Assembly (NCBI GenBank): GCA_036877525.1
Contig: JAZGTH010000116.1
Coordinates: 558,001-622,000 of the forward strand
From: Chromobotia macracanthus
Taxonomy: Eukaryota; Chordata; Actinopteri; Cypriniformes; Botiidae
DNA: 64,000 bases
Direction: 5' to 3'
Made by a program: the position numbers and the translations under genes. Positions 48,031-60,323 of this stretch are shown piece after piece. Position 1 is the stretch's first letter. Every line of letters starts with the position of its first letter. Below the pieces are notes generated by a model. It did not search any database. It was not told where the DNA came from and saw only the letters and a program-made list of their open reading frames with translations.

Positions 48031-48814
48031 CCAAACCCATTACACACTCCATATGCTGCTTACACTCTGAGCAGACTAGAAAAGGTCACATCTTCATGAT
48101 GACAACAATACATTGAACACTGTCACCTGTACTGAATTATTTACTTGACCAAGCAAAGTACTGGACCTTTGCATGCTGTAATGAATTACTTGTACACCCA
48201 TGTAAGAAGATTTAACACAAAATAAGACATCAGGAGCACAATACCTTAACAAATATCAATACCCTTGAATCAGCCCAGCAGGGCACTTGGCACAACCATT
48301 TCTTTCTCACTTTGGAGTAAAGTGGCCCTCTCAGTAAAAGTGGCTTTTTATCTTTTGATTTGTATTAAAACCTTCTTACCATTGGAACCTCTGTCAGGCC
48401 TTGAAAACAAATAGCTGATTACTGGGAAGAATTTATTATCTAGATTGCCTGCCTTTGACATTATGTGCTGATATCATAGCTCTGTAGAACAGGATTGTGC
48501 TTCCTGTCGTATAGTTACTTATAAGATAAAATCTAAAGCCCCTGAGCACAACAGCCTTTTTCCCCAAACTATATAAATGTATATGAGCCAAATCTAGGCC
48601 AAGACTAAATCTGAATTTTAATAGGTTGCCTGTTTTGTTTAGACATGTAATTTTTGACATTAAGAAGTACCACACCCCGAATATCAGTCTCAGTTTCTAT
48701 TATACATGCTGGTAGATTCAGGTAGTGTAGCCCATCGCTAATGAGGTAGGTTCAAATATCTGATCAAAAGGGCAGAAAGATGTTAACATACTGGTGTTTT
48801 TACATCAGTTCCTC
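48031..48814. other. Intergenic DNA, no gene seen
   Basis: No repeat or exon recognised. Confidence 0.4.
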
Positions 48815-49130
48815 CAGTGACATAATGCAACACCTAATGACCTTTCTTTTTAAAGACCAAATAACCACACATTCTGCAAATAGCCTATCATCAGCTTCCT
48901 GCCAGACCCATAATGCATTAGGTGCCAAAATTTCCCAGCGAATTACAGGTTCCCCTGCCAGCTCAGGTCATGATAAAGCCTGGCATCACTCCAGGCAAAT
49001 ATGCACAGAGGAGAAAAAGACCCAAAGGTTAAATCTGCTAGTGATCACATGTAATGGGGCTCCATTTATGTATAATCAAGCTGCCCTCCGGCCCACATGA
49101 CTTAGGAAGGAATCTATCAAGGCACTTCCT
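48815..49130. promoter_or_regulatory. Candidate conserved non-coding element
   Basis: About 315 bp without repeats, with CACCTAATGACCTTTCTTTT, CAGCGAATTACAGGTTCCCC, CAGGCAAATATGCACAGAGG and ATTTATGTATAATCAAGCTG. Homeodomain, octamer-like and nuclear-receptor-like words are interleaved. Called from texture only. Confidence 0.35.
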
Positions 49131-50014
49131 GTTTTCTCTCTTGGATAGAATGGTATGAATGAAGTCGTGACATGGAAACAGTTGTTGGGATGAGTTTCAC
49201 GATTGCTGGACTAATGCCTCTCTGCATGAACTCAGAAAATGATAAATATTAATGCATATTGTTCAACTTGAGTTAGATGAGTTTTTGCCCTCCATCATCT
49301 CAGTAAGCTCTGGATCACAGATTCTGCTTTGCAAACCAGCAGATGATTTCTCACAGACAACCAATTTGGAATGAGCAAACAGTAAAAAAATCAACTAATG
49401 GAAAATCAACTCACTTGTAAAGGAAGAAATATATACCACACCAGAGCTTGTACTAACCAAAATTCATTATTCTTAAATCACTGAAGGATAATTCAAAATG
49501 TTTCACATTATTATAAAAGTAATAAAAATAAAAAAGTAATAAAGTAATACAAATAAAATAAGGTATCTAATCCAAGGTAGCTTCATACTTTAGAAACATC
49601 CCCACAGTAAAGGATGCTAACAGGAATTAGAAGAAAATGTTAAACAATAAAGTTTGCAAGGAACCTGGGAAAACAGAGCCGGAGAGAGACGCGAGTGAAG
49701 ATTTGTGGACAGAAATGAGATATTTCAAGTGTAATCCTAGTGAAATTATTCATGGGATATTGCTCATTAAATCAGGTGACACAGTGTCTGTTTTCTTTTG
49801 CCCGCAACACAGTAATCCCAGTACAGGTAAAAACTGCTGGAGGGGTTGGGGGTGGGTGACTGGGGCAAAATATGTAGGCTATAATAGCATACAAAGGTTT
49901 ATACATTGCTTTTTTGTTATAATAAATACAAAATGCTAATATCATATCCATCTGTCTGATACATTAACAACCTCTGCAATTAGCAGCAGGTTTAATGCAT
50001 TAGCAGCAGGGTCA
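49131..50014. other. Intergenic DNA, no gene seen
   Basis: A TAATAAAAATAAAAAAGTAA-type AT run lies at 49513-49562. Nothing coding. Confidence 0.4.
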
Positions 50015-50365
50015 GGAGAGGTCTAGGATATTTGCAAACTTTAACATCCACACAGTAAAGCAGACGCTGGGGAGGAGTTAACATCACCCTGAGGCACATT
50101 ATGAGACTTACTGAACTTTCTAGAAAACGTAATGAGAATGAGAGTGAAGTCTAAAAACATCAAATAGGAAAACAGCTCTTCAGATAACCACAGCTGACAC
50201 TTCCCCAATAATAATCATTCGTGCTTTTAATAAACAATAAACTCCAGGGGGCTGTGCTCTGCTTGACCCTCTAATTTACTCTGTAATTATGCTTAATACT
50301 GAGGAGAATCTTAAGACACGCTCCAGTCAATAACTATTGAAGCATTTCAAATCATCATCAAGTAG
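50015..50365. promoter_or_regulatory. Candidate conserved non-coding element
   Basis: Repeat-free block containing CGTGCTTTTAATAAACAATA, CCAGGGGGCTGTGCTCTGC, CTCTAATTTACTCTGTAATT, ATGCTTAATACTGAGGAG and CACGCTCCAGTCAATAACTA. Composition and word variety are like developmental enhancers. Confidence 0.35.
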
Positions 50366-51600
50366 ATGTTTTTGCAGTTTGGTCAGGTGTCCCTTACGGT
50401 GTTCCTAAAGCGTTGTGGTGGCATTGTAATGCATGGCTTTGCTCTGATTTTACACAAAACATACATGAATCATGAAATTATGGTCTTATTTTCCATAAAT
50501 TTATAAAACAACTGCAGACAGGCTCTTGTGCTCAGCACCTCACACTGTTCGCCACATGCAGACATGGTGACTATCAATGTAAGTCGCCCACCACATAAAC
50601 TGTGATTAGCCACCTGAGTCCTAAACGACAAAGCTCTGAAATCTTCGGTCTTCATGCGTGTACGCACGCACATGCACCGTGACTCCATTCACACCTCGCT
50701 AGCTGAGCAGCAACGCAGTGTTCCACAGACTGCACGACCTGTTTTGAAAGTGAAATAAGAGGCATTAGTCAAATGAAGCACCCACACAGTCAGTGAACCG
50801 TTTAAAGAGCACTGTTAGCATTCTAACCATCAGCAAACAGCCAATACATGCTATTACACTATAAGAAGCCTGAGAGCTAAAACTTGAACCTGCAGGCCGA
50901 AAATAATGCATTTCAATAGAGTGCAGTGCTGAACTGCCTGGAGCCACAGTTTATAGTTAGTAAGGAAATCGCCCCAACCACATCTGTGTTTGATTTGGGT
51001 AATAGAAATGCTGCAGTAATTGTTAAAGAACTTTATTGTTAGAGTTGTTCAAGTTTTTTAGTTTAAAAAGATTCTCTGGAATAGCAAAATACTGCCAGGT
51101 GAATAATACTGTCAGACCAGGCAAGCCATGGTGAAAGCCTGAGGCACTGCCCCATCAGAGGAGAAAATGTACACTGGGATTTGACAGGTGATTTCTCATA
51201 ACAAAACATGGGAACATCTTGAGGTGTATACAGTTTGTATATGAGCACACTGTTTAGTGTAGGGCATTTAAGTGTTCTACCACACTGCCATGCCAAGGGC
51301 AGCATTGAGCAGATGTCAATTAAAACTCTCTGCATTTAGCCTGGGCCGTCTTGTAACAGGCAAAAAACATCAACAATAATGAGGGGCAATATTAAAAAAA
51401 AACAACGCACAATGAGTGGATTTTCCTCAGGCTATTCCATATGAGACAGCTGTTAGATGTACAGTACAAGCTATATCTCATTATAACATTTGCCACCCAG
51501 AAATTAGAGTGAGCTTTCTGTGACAAACACATCATAGCAAAGTGTCCTGGGAAAGTTACTTTCGTGTGTGTGTGTGTGTGTGTGTGTGCATGTACATAAT
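50366..51600. other. Intergenic DNA, no gene seen
   Basis: Holds a (TG)n microsatellite at 51564-51589 and a CpG-richer patch near 50640-50720. No credible exon. Confidence 0.4.
51564..51589. repeat. (TG)n microsatellite
   Basis: About thirteen TG units. Confidence 0.9.
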
Positions 51601-51715
51601 CAGCTGCATCGTCTGATTCTCATTTCTTTGCTAATGGAGATATTTAAATTACCTGCCTGTCCTTTACATGAGACAGATAAATTAAACTGAAGTGGGTTCT
51701 AATCTCTAACTCACA
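51601..51715. promoter_or_regulatory. Candidate conserved non-coding element
   Basis: Short repeat-free block with TTTGCTAATGGAGATATTTA, AATTACCTGCCTGTCC and GACAGATAAATTAAAC next to a TG microsatellite. Texture only. Confidence 0.25.
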
Positions 51716-52012
51716 GACACACAAAAGCACACATTCTCATCTTCCATTAGACCACATAGCCAGTCAGTCTCTGAAGGCAGTGTCACTTTAATTACTTCCA
51801 AACCAATTAGAGAGATGCTACAAAACTATTTGATTAAATTCTATGCTGATTCTGTGGACCGTGTTGTACATACTTGTATTAACCCTTCTTTCCAGTGAAT
51901 ACCTACTCCCACTGAACTTTCTTCCAATTAGAAACTTTCTCTTCAAAAGGTTGAGTGTGTGGTTAAGGCTCATATTGTAGCAGAAGACTTCTACTAATTT
52001 ACAGCACAGCAT

Positions 52013-52260
52013 AAGGCCTCTTTCACACAGCATGCGTAAGTAGAGCATGTTTTATCAGCAGCTGTATTAACAGGTTAGAGTATTCACACTGAAAGTTGTG
52101 CGGCAGAGCGTAGCTGGGGCAGCAGTAGCAGAGTTTTGTCACTGAGACTATTTTTGCTGCGTTGATCTCACGCAAGTAAAGTGACAGTTCACTGCTGACG
52201 TAACGCATGTGAATTGTCTTGAGAAAGTTGCAATTGCGCCAAAAACATTTCATGATTCAC
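52013..52260. other. GC-richer block, possible repeat
   Basis: CTCTTTCACACAGCATGCGT, GTGCGGCAGAGCGTAGC, TTGCTGCGTTGATCTCACGC and GACGTAACGCATGTG. CTTTCACACAG openings are common in fish repeats, but no inverted end or duplication could be drawn. Confidence 0.3.
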
Positions 52261-52389
52261 GAGTTCCAGTGCAATTATTAGTGTAAGTGGTAAACAGTTT
52301 TGATGAATAAATGTGAATGTTGTAGAATGTAGAAAGTGTTATAATAATAAATAATGGGTTTTAATAAAAACGCCTTTTTGTTAGTTAAA

Positions 52390-52430
52390 AATGACAGAAT
52401 ATTTTTAAGCGAACTATTCCTTTAAGTGTT
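52390..52430 (-). repeat. Interspersed repeat family R2, reverse-strand end
   Basis: On the minus strand it starts TTAAAGGAATAGTTCGCTTA and continues AAAATATTCTGTCATTTTT, matching the R2 start. Confidence 0.5.
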
Positions 52431-53933
52431 GTGTGAGACACTGTGTGTTTGTAGCGGTAAGTGTGTGTTGTGTAATTCCAGGACAAGGTCAAAAGTGTGC
52501 ACAGAGATTTTCGTTCTGTCAGTGTCCCTTCAATAGCTTGCGGCGAGACAATACCTTCATGTGTTGAATTTCTTACACTCAGACACTGTCTCTTGTTCTC
52601 TCTCCCACAGACACGCACACAGTGGAGCAGGCAGGCAGAACGGTCATATCATCTCCGGTAGGCTATGTAGAGTGGAGTGGGTGGTGGAGGCTGCAGTTTT
52701 CTGTATGATTATGATTAGTACGAGACGTAAGAGCACATAGCCATGAAGGACACAGAATCTCTTACTCTTCTCTGCACCTCTTTCCACTATCATTTATAAT
52801 CTATATAGAACATTCCATTACGCTTCACAGATAGCAAAGACATAAATTTTAAGGATAAAGCTTGCTGTCTGTATGACACCTCGTTGTTTGTGTTCCTCAG
52901 AACTCTGGCTGCTGCTGTGTGATGTCTTGCCCTGCGGGGCCCTGTAATCTAGGGGGCACCAGGGGTATTGTTACAGAGGGCAAATGTAACATAATAAATG
53001 CCATTAATCACTAATAAGCTAGAGTACTGACTCAGATGAAGATCAGTGAAGAAAACTCTCTCTGCCTGAGTAAAAGGAGTGATTATTTCAGAAAAAATAT
53101 TTTAAGATTGGTTTTTGAGTTTTTAAATTAACATCTAACAAAGGTTATCGTTACACTCTTGTATTTTTACACTTATTTGTAACATTTCAAGAACACTGAA
53201 GACTTGTATTAAATCCAATATTATGTCCTTCTCATTAGAAATGATTCTAATGTGGAAAGTTTAATGTTGGAACAGTTATTTCTGGCACATGTACATTTGG
53301 TACATTATATCAAGAAAATGGCAGTTAGATTTGTAGTAGTTTGTGAGGGAAATGTGAAATATGTTACAATTGCTGTCCGTTATTCCTACTGTGCAAACTG
53401 CGATGACTCATTCAATTGTCGTCAAATGCAGAAAATGCTTCATAATCACAATTTTACACAACAGGTTCTTAAAGGAAACATGCTGATTCCTAAAAGAAGC
53501 CATAATCTTCTTGCGCTTGGTTGCACCATCTTCACCATGGTGAGATCATGGCCTCAGGCAGTTTACCTATGCTTTTACCCACAGACAAGCCCTGCCATTC
53601 TCCTGACTCAACGTTTCATCAGTCCCTCCCTATGAACAAACTCTGAAGTAGTTTTTTTTTACTCAAGTCTGACGAGTGGACGAAATGTTTGTGCAGTAGG
53701 GGGCTTTTTAGAGATTTCCCATAAGTCTGTTAAACCTTCTGTTTTCAGTAAGCACTTTTATAGAAAGGCTGTAACAGTCTTAAGAGAAAATCTCAGAGCT
53801 CTGTCCGGATGTTATGCTTTCTACAAGAACATGATGCTGGAGAATAATTCTGGACATTAACAGCTCTAAATATAATCAGAATTGTCATCTTGTTGTTAGT
53901 AATTCCAACACAATGTAAATGTACCTTTTACTT
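52431..53933. other. Intergenic DNA, no gene seen
   Basis: A CTCF-like core (TCTAGGGGGCACC) sits at 52948-52960. The 127-codon plus frame at 53252-53635 starts at a non-ATG codon and lacks any recognised domain. Confidence 0.35.
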
Positions 53934-54040
53934 AAAGGAACAGTACACCCATTAATGAAAATTTTGGCATCAGCTTGTTTGAAGTCAAAACAAGACAAAA
54001 ACTGACATTCAAGAATAAACCTTTAAAAAATATTCACTGG
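53934..54040 (+). repeat. Interspersed repeat family R2, copy 5
   Basis: Begins TTAAAGGAACAGTACACCCA then TTAATGAAAATTTTGGCATC, clearly the R2 start. The right boundary is uncertain. Confidence 0.5.
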
Positions 54041-55757
54041 AGTGAAAACTAGCCCAGGCCTCCCCTGTACCTAACACCCCTTTTGTTTATGTCCTTCATG
54101 GTCCATAGAAGACTCTCCCATCTATTTTTCCCCAACCCCTGCATTTGCTGTCTATGCATCATGTCACATCTGATATCCTGTGCCAGACGCTGGAGGCTGG
54201 CATTACTGCCGCAGGAACTTCACTAACACATTTATCTAACCGCTGCAGAGCCGAGGGCCAACAGATGCAACAGACGCATGGCATAAGTCTGTGGCTGCTT
54301 TTGAGGTTTTGACTGCGTAAAGCAAATTGAACAATCTGTGATGTCGCCACAAGACTATTCAACAATTGCTGTTTATTTGCAATAACAGGTTATGCATATA
54401 CTGCAGTGGGAAATCATAATTTTCTTTTTTAAATGTCAAAAATAGTGATCTTCCATGCTGATTTCACATACTGAAAGCAAACGTAATCAGTGAGTGATGT
54501 TTTTGTCATCACACGAGGACACACAACCCTGTCTGACTGTGTTGAAATAAACATTCTGTTGAAGGATACAGTTACAACGTTATAACACAGACTCCTACAA
54601 ACAAACTACTCTTTGATTGATGCTCTCTACTTATTAACTACTAACTCTATCAAATTGTGGGGTGGTTAGAAACAGATGTTTGAAAAAACATGCATTTTTC
54701 TGCTTCAACAGCATGAGGTTTGTCCTCTTGATATTTAAACTGTGAAAGGGGGTGGGGAATGCAGGGACAAAATGCTCTATTTTCTTGTCACTGTACACAG
54801 CTTGGTCCCCCGCACGCTGTTTTTTGCCCTCTCACTCTTTCTGGCTCCCTCATTCTTCAAGACTGCAGGTTATCCCCTCACTTCAGCTCAGACCTCTGCT
54901 GAAATTTATTCCAGGTGGCCCCAGTGGAACAACTACTAGGTGAATCTTTCTCGCCTTACTCCGCAGTCACCCTACTCACACCCACCGCATCATCCTGTGA
55001 AATATCATTACATAACACATTCATAACTATATAACTATTATAACTATAGTATTATAACTATAGGCAGAATTAGCAAGAGAGAGTGAAAAAAGACATGTTA
55101 CTTGTTACATATTGGTTATTTATTTTTTATTGAATATTTATTGTTTAAGCTTTTTTGCCATCTTTGCTTCATGTTTTTATGTTGTAGTTGAAAGGTGTCT
55201 TTCTTATAGTTGCCATACTGAATGTTTCCCATTCATTTTTCCACAAGTGGTTCTTGTACACCTGTGTTTCTGTTGGTATGCTTATTTGGTCTCCAGTTCT
55301 GAGAAAATTAAAATCTTTTATTTATTCAAAGCTATAAGGCATAATGCCTTTTTAGATTTGAGGATAAAGCTGGACTTTCATTATGAGGAGAGTCAGAGTC
55401 CTGATCAATCAGAACACTGAGAACAGATGACAGTAATGGTCATTACTCAGTAAAGAAAGATAAATGAGTCGTATTGCATTTGCACACAACAGCTTCCTGT
55501 GGCCCCTAGAGTCACCTGACAGATGATATGAGGCATGAGCATAGGTGGGCGACACTATTTCAAATGTCTAAACCCAAATCAGGATTAATTTCTAGAAAAA
55601 AATATAGGGCTGTTATGCCTGGCTATCTCTAAGGATGTATGTAGGTGCGCATGCACAACTTGTGTGTGTTTGAGTTAACTGGTGACCCAGAAAAGATCCT
55701 ACTTGACTCCAGGTCATCAAGAAAAGAATGAGTAAAAAAATCAAGGGTTGTATGTGA
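54041..55757. other. Intergenic DNA, no gene seen
   Basis: A short ATTATAACTATA-type repeat lies at 55022-55062. No credible exon. Confidence 0.4.
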
Positions 55758-55828
55758 AATTATGACCTGCTCTTCTCACATTTTATGACCTGCTCTTCTC
55801 AAATTATGACCTGCTCTTCTCACATTTC
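55758..55828. repeat. Three-copy tandem repeat, about 25-bp unit
   Basis: ATGACCTGCTCTTCTCA occurs three times in a row at about 24-25 bp spacing, joined by CATTTT, AATT and CATTT. Confidence 0.85.
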
Positions 55829-58430
55829 TCAGGCAAAGTCAAATTCACACACATTCCTACGCACATTAAAATTAGCTTCATGTCAGATGCGTCATGCTGA
55901 CATTGTATCTGTCACACATGTAAGTAGACACACACACACACTGATTTTAGCCTCCTGTGACTGATCATATGAATGTCTGATAGAGTTAGTGTAATAAGTA
56001 AAACCAGGTTGATACCTTCCTCTGTTTCAGCTGACACACGCCTGAAACTCACAGACAGAGAGGTCAAATCTGTGATCCCACACAATTACAACAATGACAG
56101 CAATTACCCAAATAGAATGACATTATAAATTAATTGAAAATGAACCCACTTATTATAATTTAATTGTCTGTTGAGTCAATAAATTAGGATGGTGTCATGT
56201 CAGCCGGGTTTGTTGATTGGTGAGGACAGGAAGGGTCATGGAGTGTTTAGTCAATATTTGCCTCCTGAATAATTATAAATCCATTTGCATCTCACTTTCT
56301 GTACAAATCAAAGATCTACTTTGAGGTAATTGTAAGAATGTATTAACAGATGAAAAGTAAAATCACAGTAAAATCCTCTGGTCTATGGGGCTATTATTAA
56401 ATCAATCTTTATATGTATCAATGTTTAATTCTAAAGGTCGGAGAACGAATACTTGAAAGTGTACCTAAAATACAAGTATTAATCCTGTTTATCACAATAC
56501 ATGAGTATACACATAATCTCACTCCTCTGACAATTCTTCCTGTGTCTCTCCTCTACTCAACTTCACCTTTATTTCTATTACGTATTAAAGGGGTCATATC
56601 ATATGGAATCTAATTTTCCTTTATCTTATAAGATAATAGAGTTCACTGCTCCCCTTCCCTCACCCAGGTAATAAAAAGACCATTTAATAATTGTAATCTG
56701 CAAAATTGGCTCATTCAGTCTTTGAAATTCTGATGTCAGAAACGTAAAACATTAATATTAAACACCAGGAGAAGAAATGATAAGAGTAATGAAACAAAGT
56801 TCACCAAATCTTGTTACATCTGCTGTTTTGCCCATTCTTCTGAAAGATCGTAATGTTAGAAATGAGTGACTAAAGTACATGATGATGTGTAAGGCAATGT
56901 GTAAGGCACTGTTGAGGCAGTGCATTAGCATTTTGCATGAGTATGTATATAACTCAAAAAAAATGCAGAGGTGTAAGCTTTTGATAGATGGACTAATTAC
57001 AGGAAATTAGTGCTCAAACCAAGCTGAGATTAAATGGCCATGCTAATAACCCACAACAAGGCATCAAAATGATTTGTAATAATATAACCTGTCATTCTGG
57101 ATTCTGAATGAGAAAATCTGCATATCTGGAAAAACAACAGAACTTGGGCAACCCAGGGCAAACCAGAATGCTAGCATGGAAACTTCTTTATCTTACAACC
57201 TGTAGTAAAGTACACTGCGGTTCAAAAATTATTTTTTTTTAGGTATGTGTAAATTATATTGTGAAACAAAAGTAAAAATCCCCTTAAGCTATGTTAACTA
57301 CAGATCTTATTGCATTCATAAATTCAAAGCCACTCTTTTAAAAACCTAAAATGAAGTTCTGAAAAAAGACCACTTCTCAGCTTTAGGACTCCGAACTATA
57401 CAGCTGACATACCAGCTGTAAGTGCCATTACATACAACTTAAATCTTCTTTAGCCATGGCCTTATTATGCTTCTGACTGTATAAACATTGCACTTCTTAT
57501 TTACAGACATTCTGAGAGCGGAGCAAGGATAAAACAAAGCAGATATGCTGTAAAGTTATCACCTGTCAGCACTGTGCAGAAGGACCTTCTTATCTGCCTC
57601 TTCTCTTTATCACTCTGTCTCAACAGATGGAGTGTAAGTATGTCTGTTTCTGCAGTTATCCAGCATGTGAGAGAGGACACTGTGCCAAAACCCCTGCTGG
57701 CAAAGATTTCACTGGCCAAATTCTTTCTCTCTTTTTCTCTCGCATTTTTTGCTCCCTTGCAATCTATTGATCGCTTACAATCATTTGTTCACACTCTTCT
57801 CCCTGTCACTCAAAACACCACAGCAGGTCACCTATTATGTCATAATTATTACATCCACACTTGAAATGTGCCACAGCACAGAGAACAAAAGTGATGAAAG
57901 GGAGAAACATACAGTGAGATCGAACAAACATCTCAAGCCATCACACACACGTTTTTAGCCTTTGCCAAACCTAATGGAAATGTCACTCATTTTTTATTTA
58001 CACCAAAGCTGAGAGCTCTGAATATTTCTCTCTGTTTTAGATTAAACATGATTGTCTCAATGGCATGGAATAAAAATGAATTAAATAACCCAAATCTTTG
58101 TTGGATTTTTACTCACACTTTTTATGAAAAAGATGAACAGAACTGAGTTTATTTTGAAAGCTTAAGGTTACAAATAAATTACATTTTCTCTTAATAACGT
58201 GACTGATTTTCTTTCTCTATGTGGGTGGCCTCCTAGAATACAGTGGCGTGCAGTAATCCAGTTTATAGGACATTTTTTTTCAGTTATTAATCTACGTTCC
58301 TCTCTAATTAAAAAAAATCCTGTAACAAACAAAACGTGATGGAATTCGAACATTAGGATTGAATTTTTATTCCTTGCAGGGCGATCCATTGTTCTGTAGG
58401 CTATGAAATTTAATGGAGATGCACGCCTGC
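55829..58430. other. Intergenic DNA, no gene seen
   Basis: A fragment starting TTAAAGGGGTCATATCATAT at 56586 resembles another common fish repeat. Otherwise only fortuitous frames. Confidence 0.4.
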
Positions 58431-58942
58431 TTATGCATAATTGCATTGGGTTAAAATTCGCTTCTTTCTCTTCTCCGCCGTCAGAAGAGTTGGAGGGCAG
58501 AGCGCAGTGCTGCTGATCCTCGTTCAGCGATTTGGCGTCAGTGCAGTTTTCGTGCGCGCACTTAGTTAGACAGAGACGCAGGACCGTACGAAAAACAGCC
58601 GAATTAATGTCGAAAGACAAGCGCTGACCAACAACGCTTTTAATTGGTGGATTGAGTGTTAATTTGGTTTTCTAAAGTCATCTTTTGTGGTGAAAGAAAC
58701 AGTGCCGTTCCCTGGCACTGATTTTGCGCAACTGTTTCCCTCATCTTGCGCCAGATTTGTGGGGAATAAAAGATGATTCTCGACGTGCTCTGCTTCTATG
58801 ACATGTTTTGGATTGCACCTTGCATTTTGGGTGGAAAACAGCACTGAACGCAGAACGACGTTTTTGGACAACTTTGGTGCCAGTGGACACGCGGGCACTC
58901 GCTAAAGTCTTTAGCTGCCTCGGGATTGTTGCTGTCGGACTG
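58431..58942 (+). promoter_or_regulatory. CpG-rich promoter and 5' UTR region
   Basis: CpG frequency rises sharply from about 58455 (CTCCGCCGTCAG, TCGTTCAGCGATTTGGCGTC, TTCGTGCGCGCACT, GACCGTACGAAAAACAGCCG). There is an inverted CCAAT box in AATTGGTGG (58641-58649), a TATA-like AATAAAAG (58765-58772), and a POU-like TATGCATAATTGCAT at 58432-58446. A start site near 58795 would follow from the TATA-like word; a broad CpG-type start further upstream is equally possible. Confidence 0.5.
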
Positions 58943-59000
58943 ATGGCTCTGAGCAGGATGGACATCATCGGGCTCTACTTGTTCCAGCTGGCAATTGTTG
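58943..59000 (+). CDS. First coding exon of an unidentified secreted or membrane protein (partial)
   Basis: Seen: an ATG at 58943 opens 58 bases to a strong donor (TTG|GTGAGT at 59001), ending in phase 1. The encoded start MALSRMDIIGLYLFQLAIV has a short polar or basic lead and a 13-residue hydrophobic core (IIGLYLFQLAIVG), as in a signal peptide. A second in-frame ATG at 58958 has the better Kozak context (A at -3, G at +4) and could be the true start. It lies at the end of the CpG-rich promoter-like region. Known: a signal-peptide exon ending in phase 1 is common in immunoglobulin-superfamily and other surface proteins. The gene was not recognised. The frame upstream of 58943 stays open to about 58808 but has no ATG. 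Confidence 0.5.
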
Positions 59001-59607
59001 GTGAGTTGTCTTATGATAAATTTAGCTGATTTCTGGGGAACGGAGGGTGATCTCAGTCGCAGCTGTTGCGGATGTGGAGAGAATATAGAAAATACATTAT
59101 TTTCCTGCAGACGCGCGAGTCATTTTCACTATGATCTCTGCATTTGAACTTAAACTTGTTTGCTAAATTATGGTCATTCTGTCATAAGTTGTTCTGTCCA
59201 AAAGTTTCAGTCTATAATCAGTTTGAACAGGATTTTTCCTTGTTTGCTCTCGGTGTAGGTTCTCGGTGCGACCAAGTGTCATTATCATGTTGGCAGAGCA
59301 AATGAGGCGGATTGGACGACCTGCTAACGTGATTATGTTTGTGTTAAAATTACCTGACGTGCGCCTTTTTAGTATTATGCTCACAGCACATGACCGCCAT
59401 CATTAAAAACAGCAGCCTGACAGCCAGTCGTCAACCTGTGCGCGTCATTGTAACACATTAGTGTGGCATCTCTTGTTGTCGGCAGGTAGAGCGCAGAGGA
59501 TGCATCCTATTGCAGATATGCAAATATCTTTAAAGAAACTATAAAGAGAAAACAACCCGAGAATGTGGAGGCATGAGCTGTCCTTTCAAAAGCTTTTTCA
59601 AAGAATA
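59001..59607 (+). other. Start of the putative first intron
   Basis: Begins with the donor GTGAGTTG. CpG-richer for about 500 bases (ACGCGCGAG, CTGACGTGCGCC), then AT-rich. No further exon seen. Confidence 0.4.

Positions 59608-59658
<51 letters not shown>
59608..59658. repeat. (CTAT)n microsatellite
   Basis: About 51 bases of uninterrupted tetranucleotide repeat. Confidence 0.95.
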
Positions 59659-60279
59659 GTGTGTCGAGGTATCTATGAAAAACACAGTCTGAAAGGGAAT
59701 CTTTCTTGGCATATTAAGGTGAAATAAATAAATAAAAATTGAACCTGATGGTTCATAGTCTTAATCAAGTATTATATACCGATAAAGCCATGGTTCATTG
59801 AAATAACTGTTACAGCATCAGCATCATTATTAATGATGTATTAAATAATTAATATTAATTAATTATATGTTTGAACTTAATTTTATCCATGATATTTTTA
59901 CTTGCACACCAACTTAAACATGCATGAAGGAGATATGCAAAATGTGTATAAGAGAAAGGCAGAGAGAGATGGGCGTGAAAACAAATTAGCCACAATCTAT
60001 TACACAACATTGCCATAATGAAGGCAAGAGCCTACAACAGGTTTGTAATGGGTATACCTGGAAAACAAAATCCAAGAGCCACAAGCAGTACACAATTAAA
60101 GACAACTGCAAAGTAACATCCAGAAAATCCATTCGATCAAGAGCAGATCTTGCAGATACCTGAAAATGAGACCATTCCTTATGGAACAGCTTCCCTGTAG
60201 CCTCACAGACCACAGTGATGTGCAATAACACTTAACCAATAGTTATGAGACTGTACATCCGTATAACTTGTATACATAG

Positions 60280-60282
<3 letters not shown>

Positions 60283-60322
<40 letters not shown>

Positions 60323-60323
60323 A
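60283..60323. repeat. (TC)n microsatellite
   Basis: About 40 bases of TC with one TGTC interruption. Confidence 0.9.

Noticed and set aside
53252..53635. 127-codon plus-strand frame
   Set aside because: Non-ATG start and no family features; no flanking acceptor or donor stood out.
58168..58620. 150-codon minus-strand open frame over the CpG-rich region
   Set aside because: Better explained as the antisense of a promoter and 5' UTR; no recognisable motif. A divergent transcript cannot be excluded.
59986..60231. 81-codon minus-strand frame that looks slightly protein-like
   Set aside because: Non-recognised sequence, no flanking splice sites I could support, and it lies within a putative intron of a plus-strand gene.
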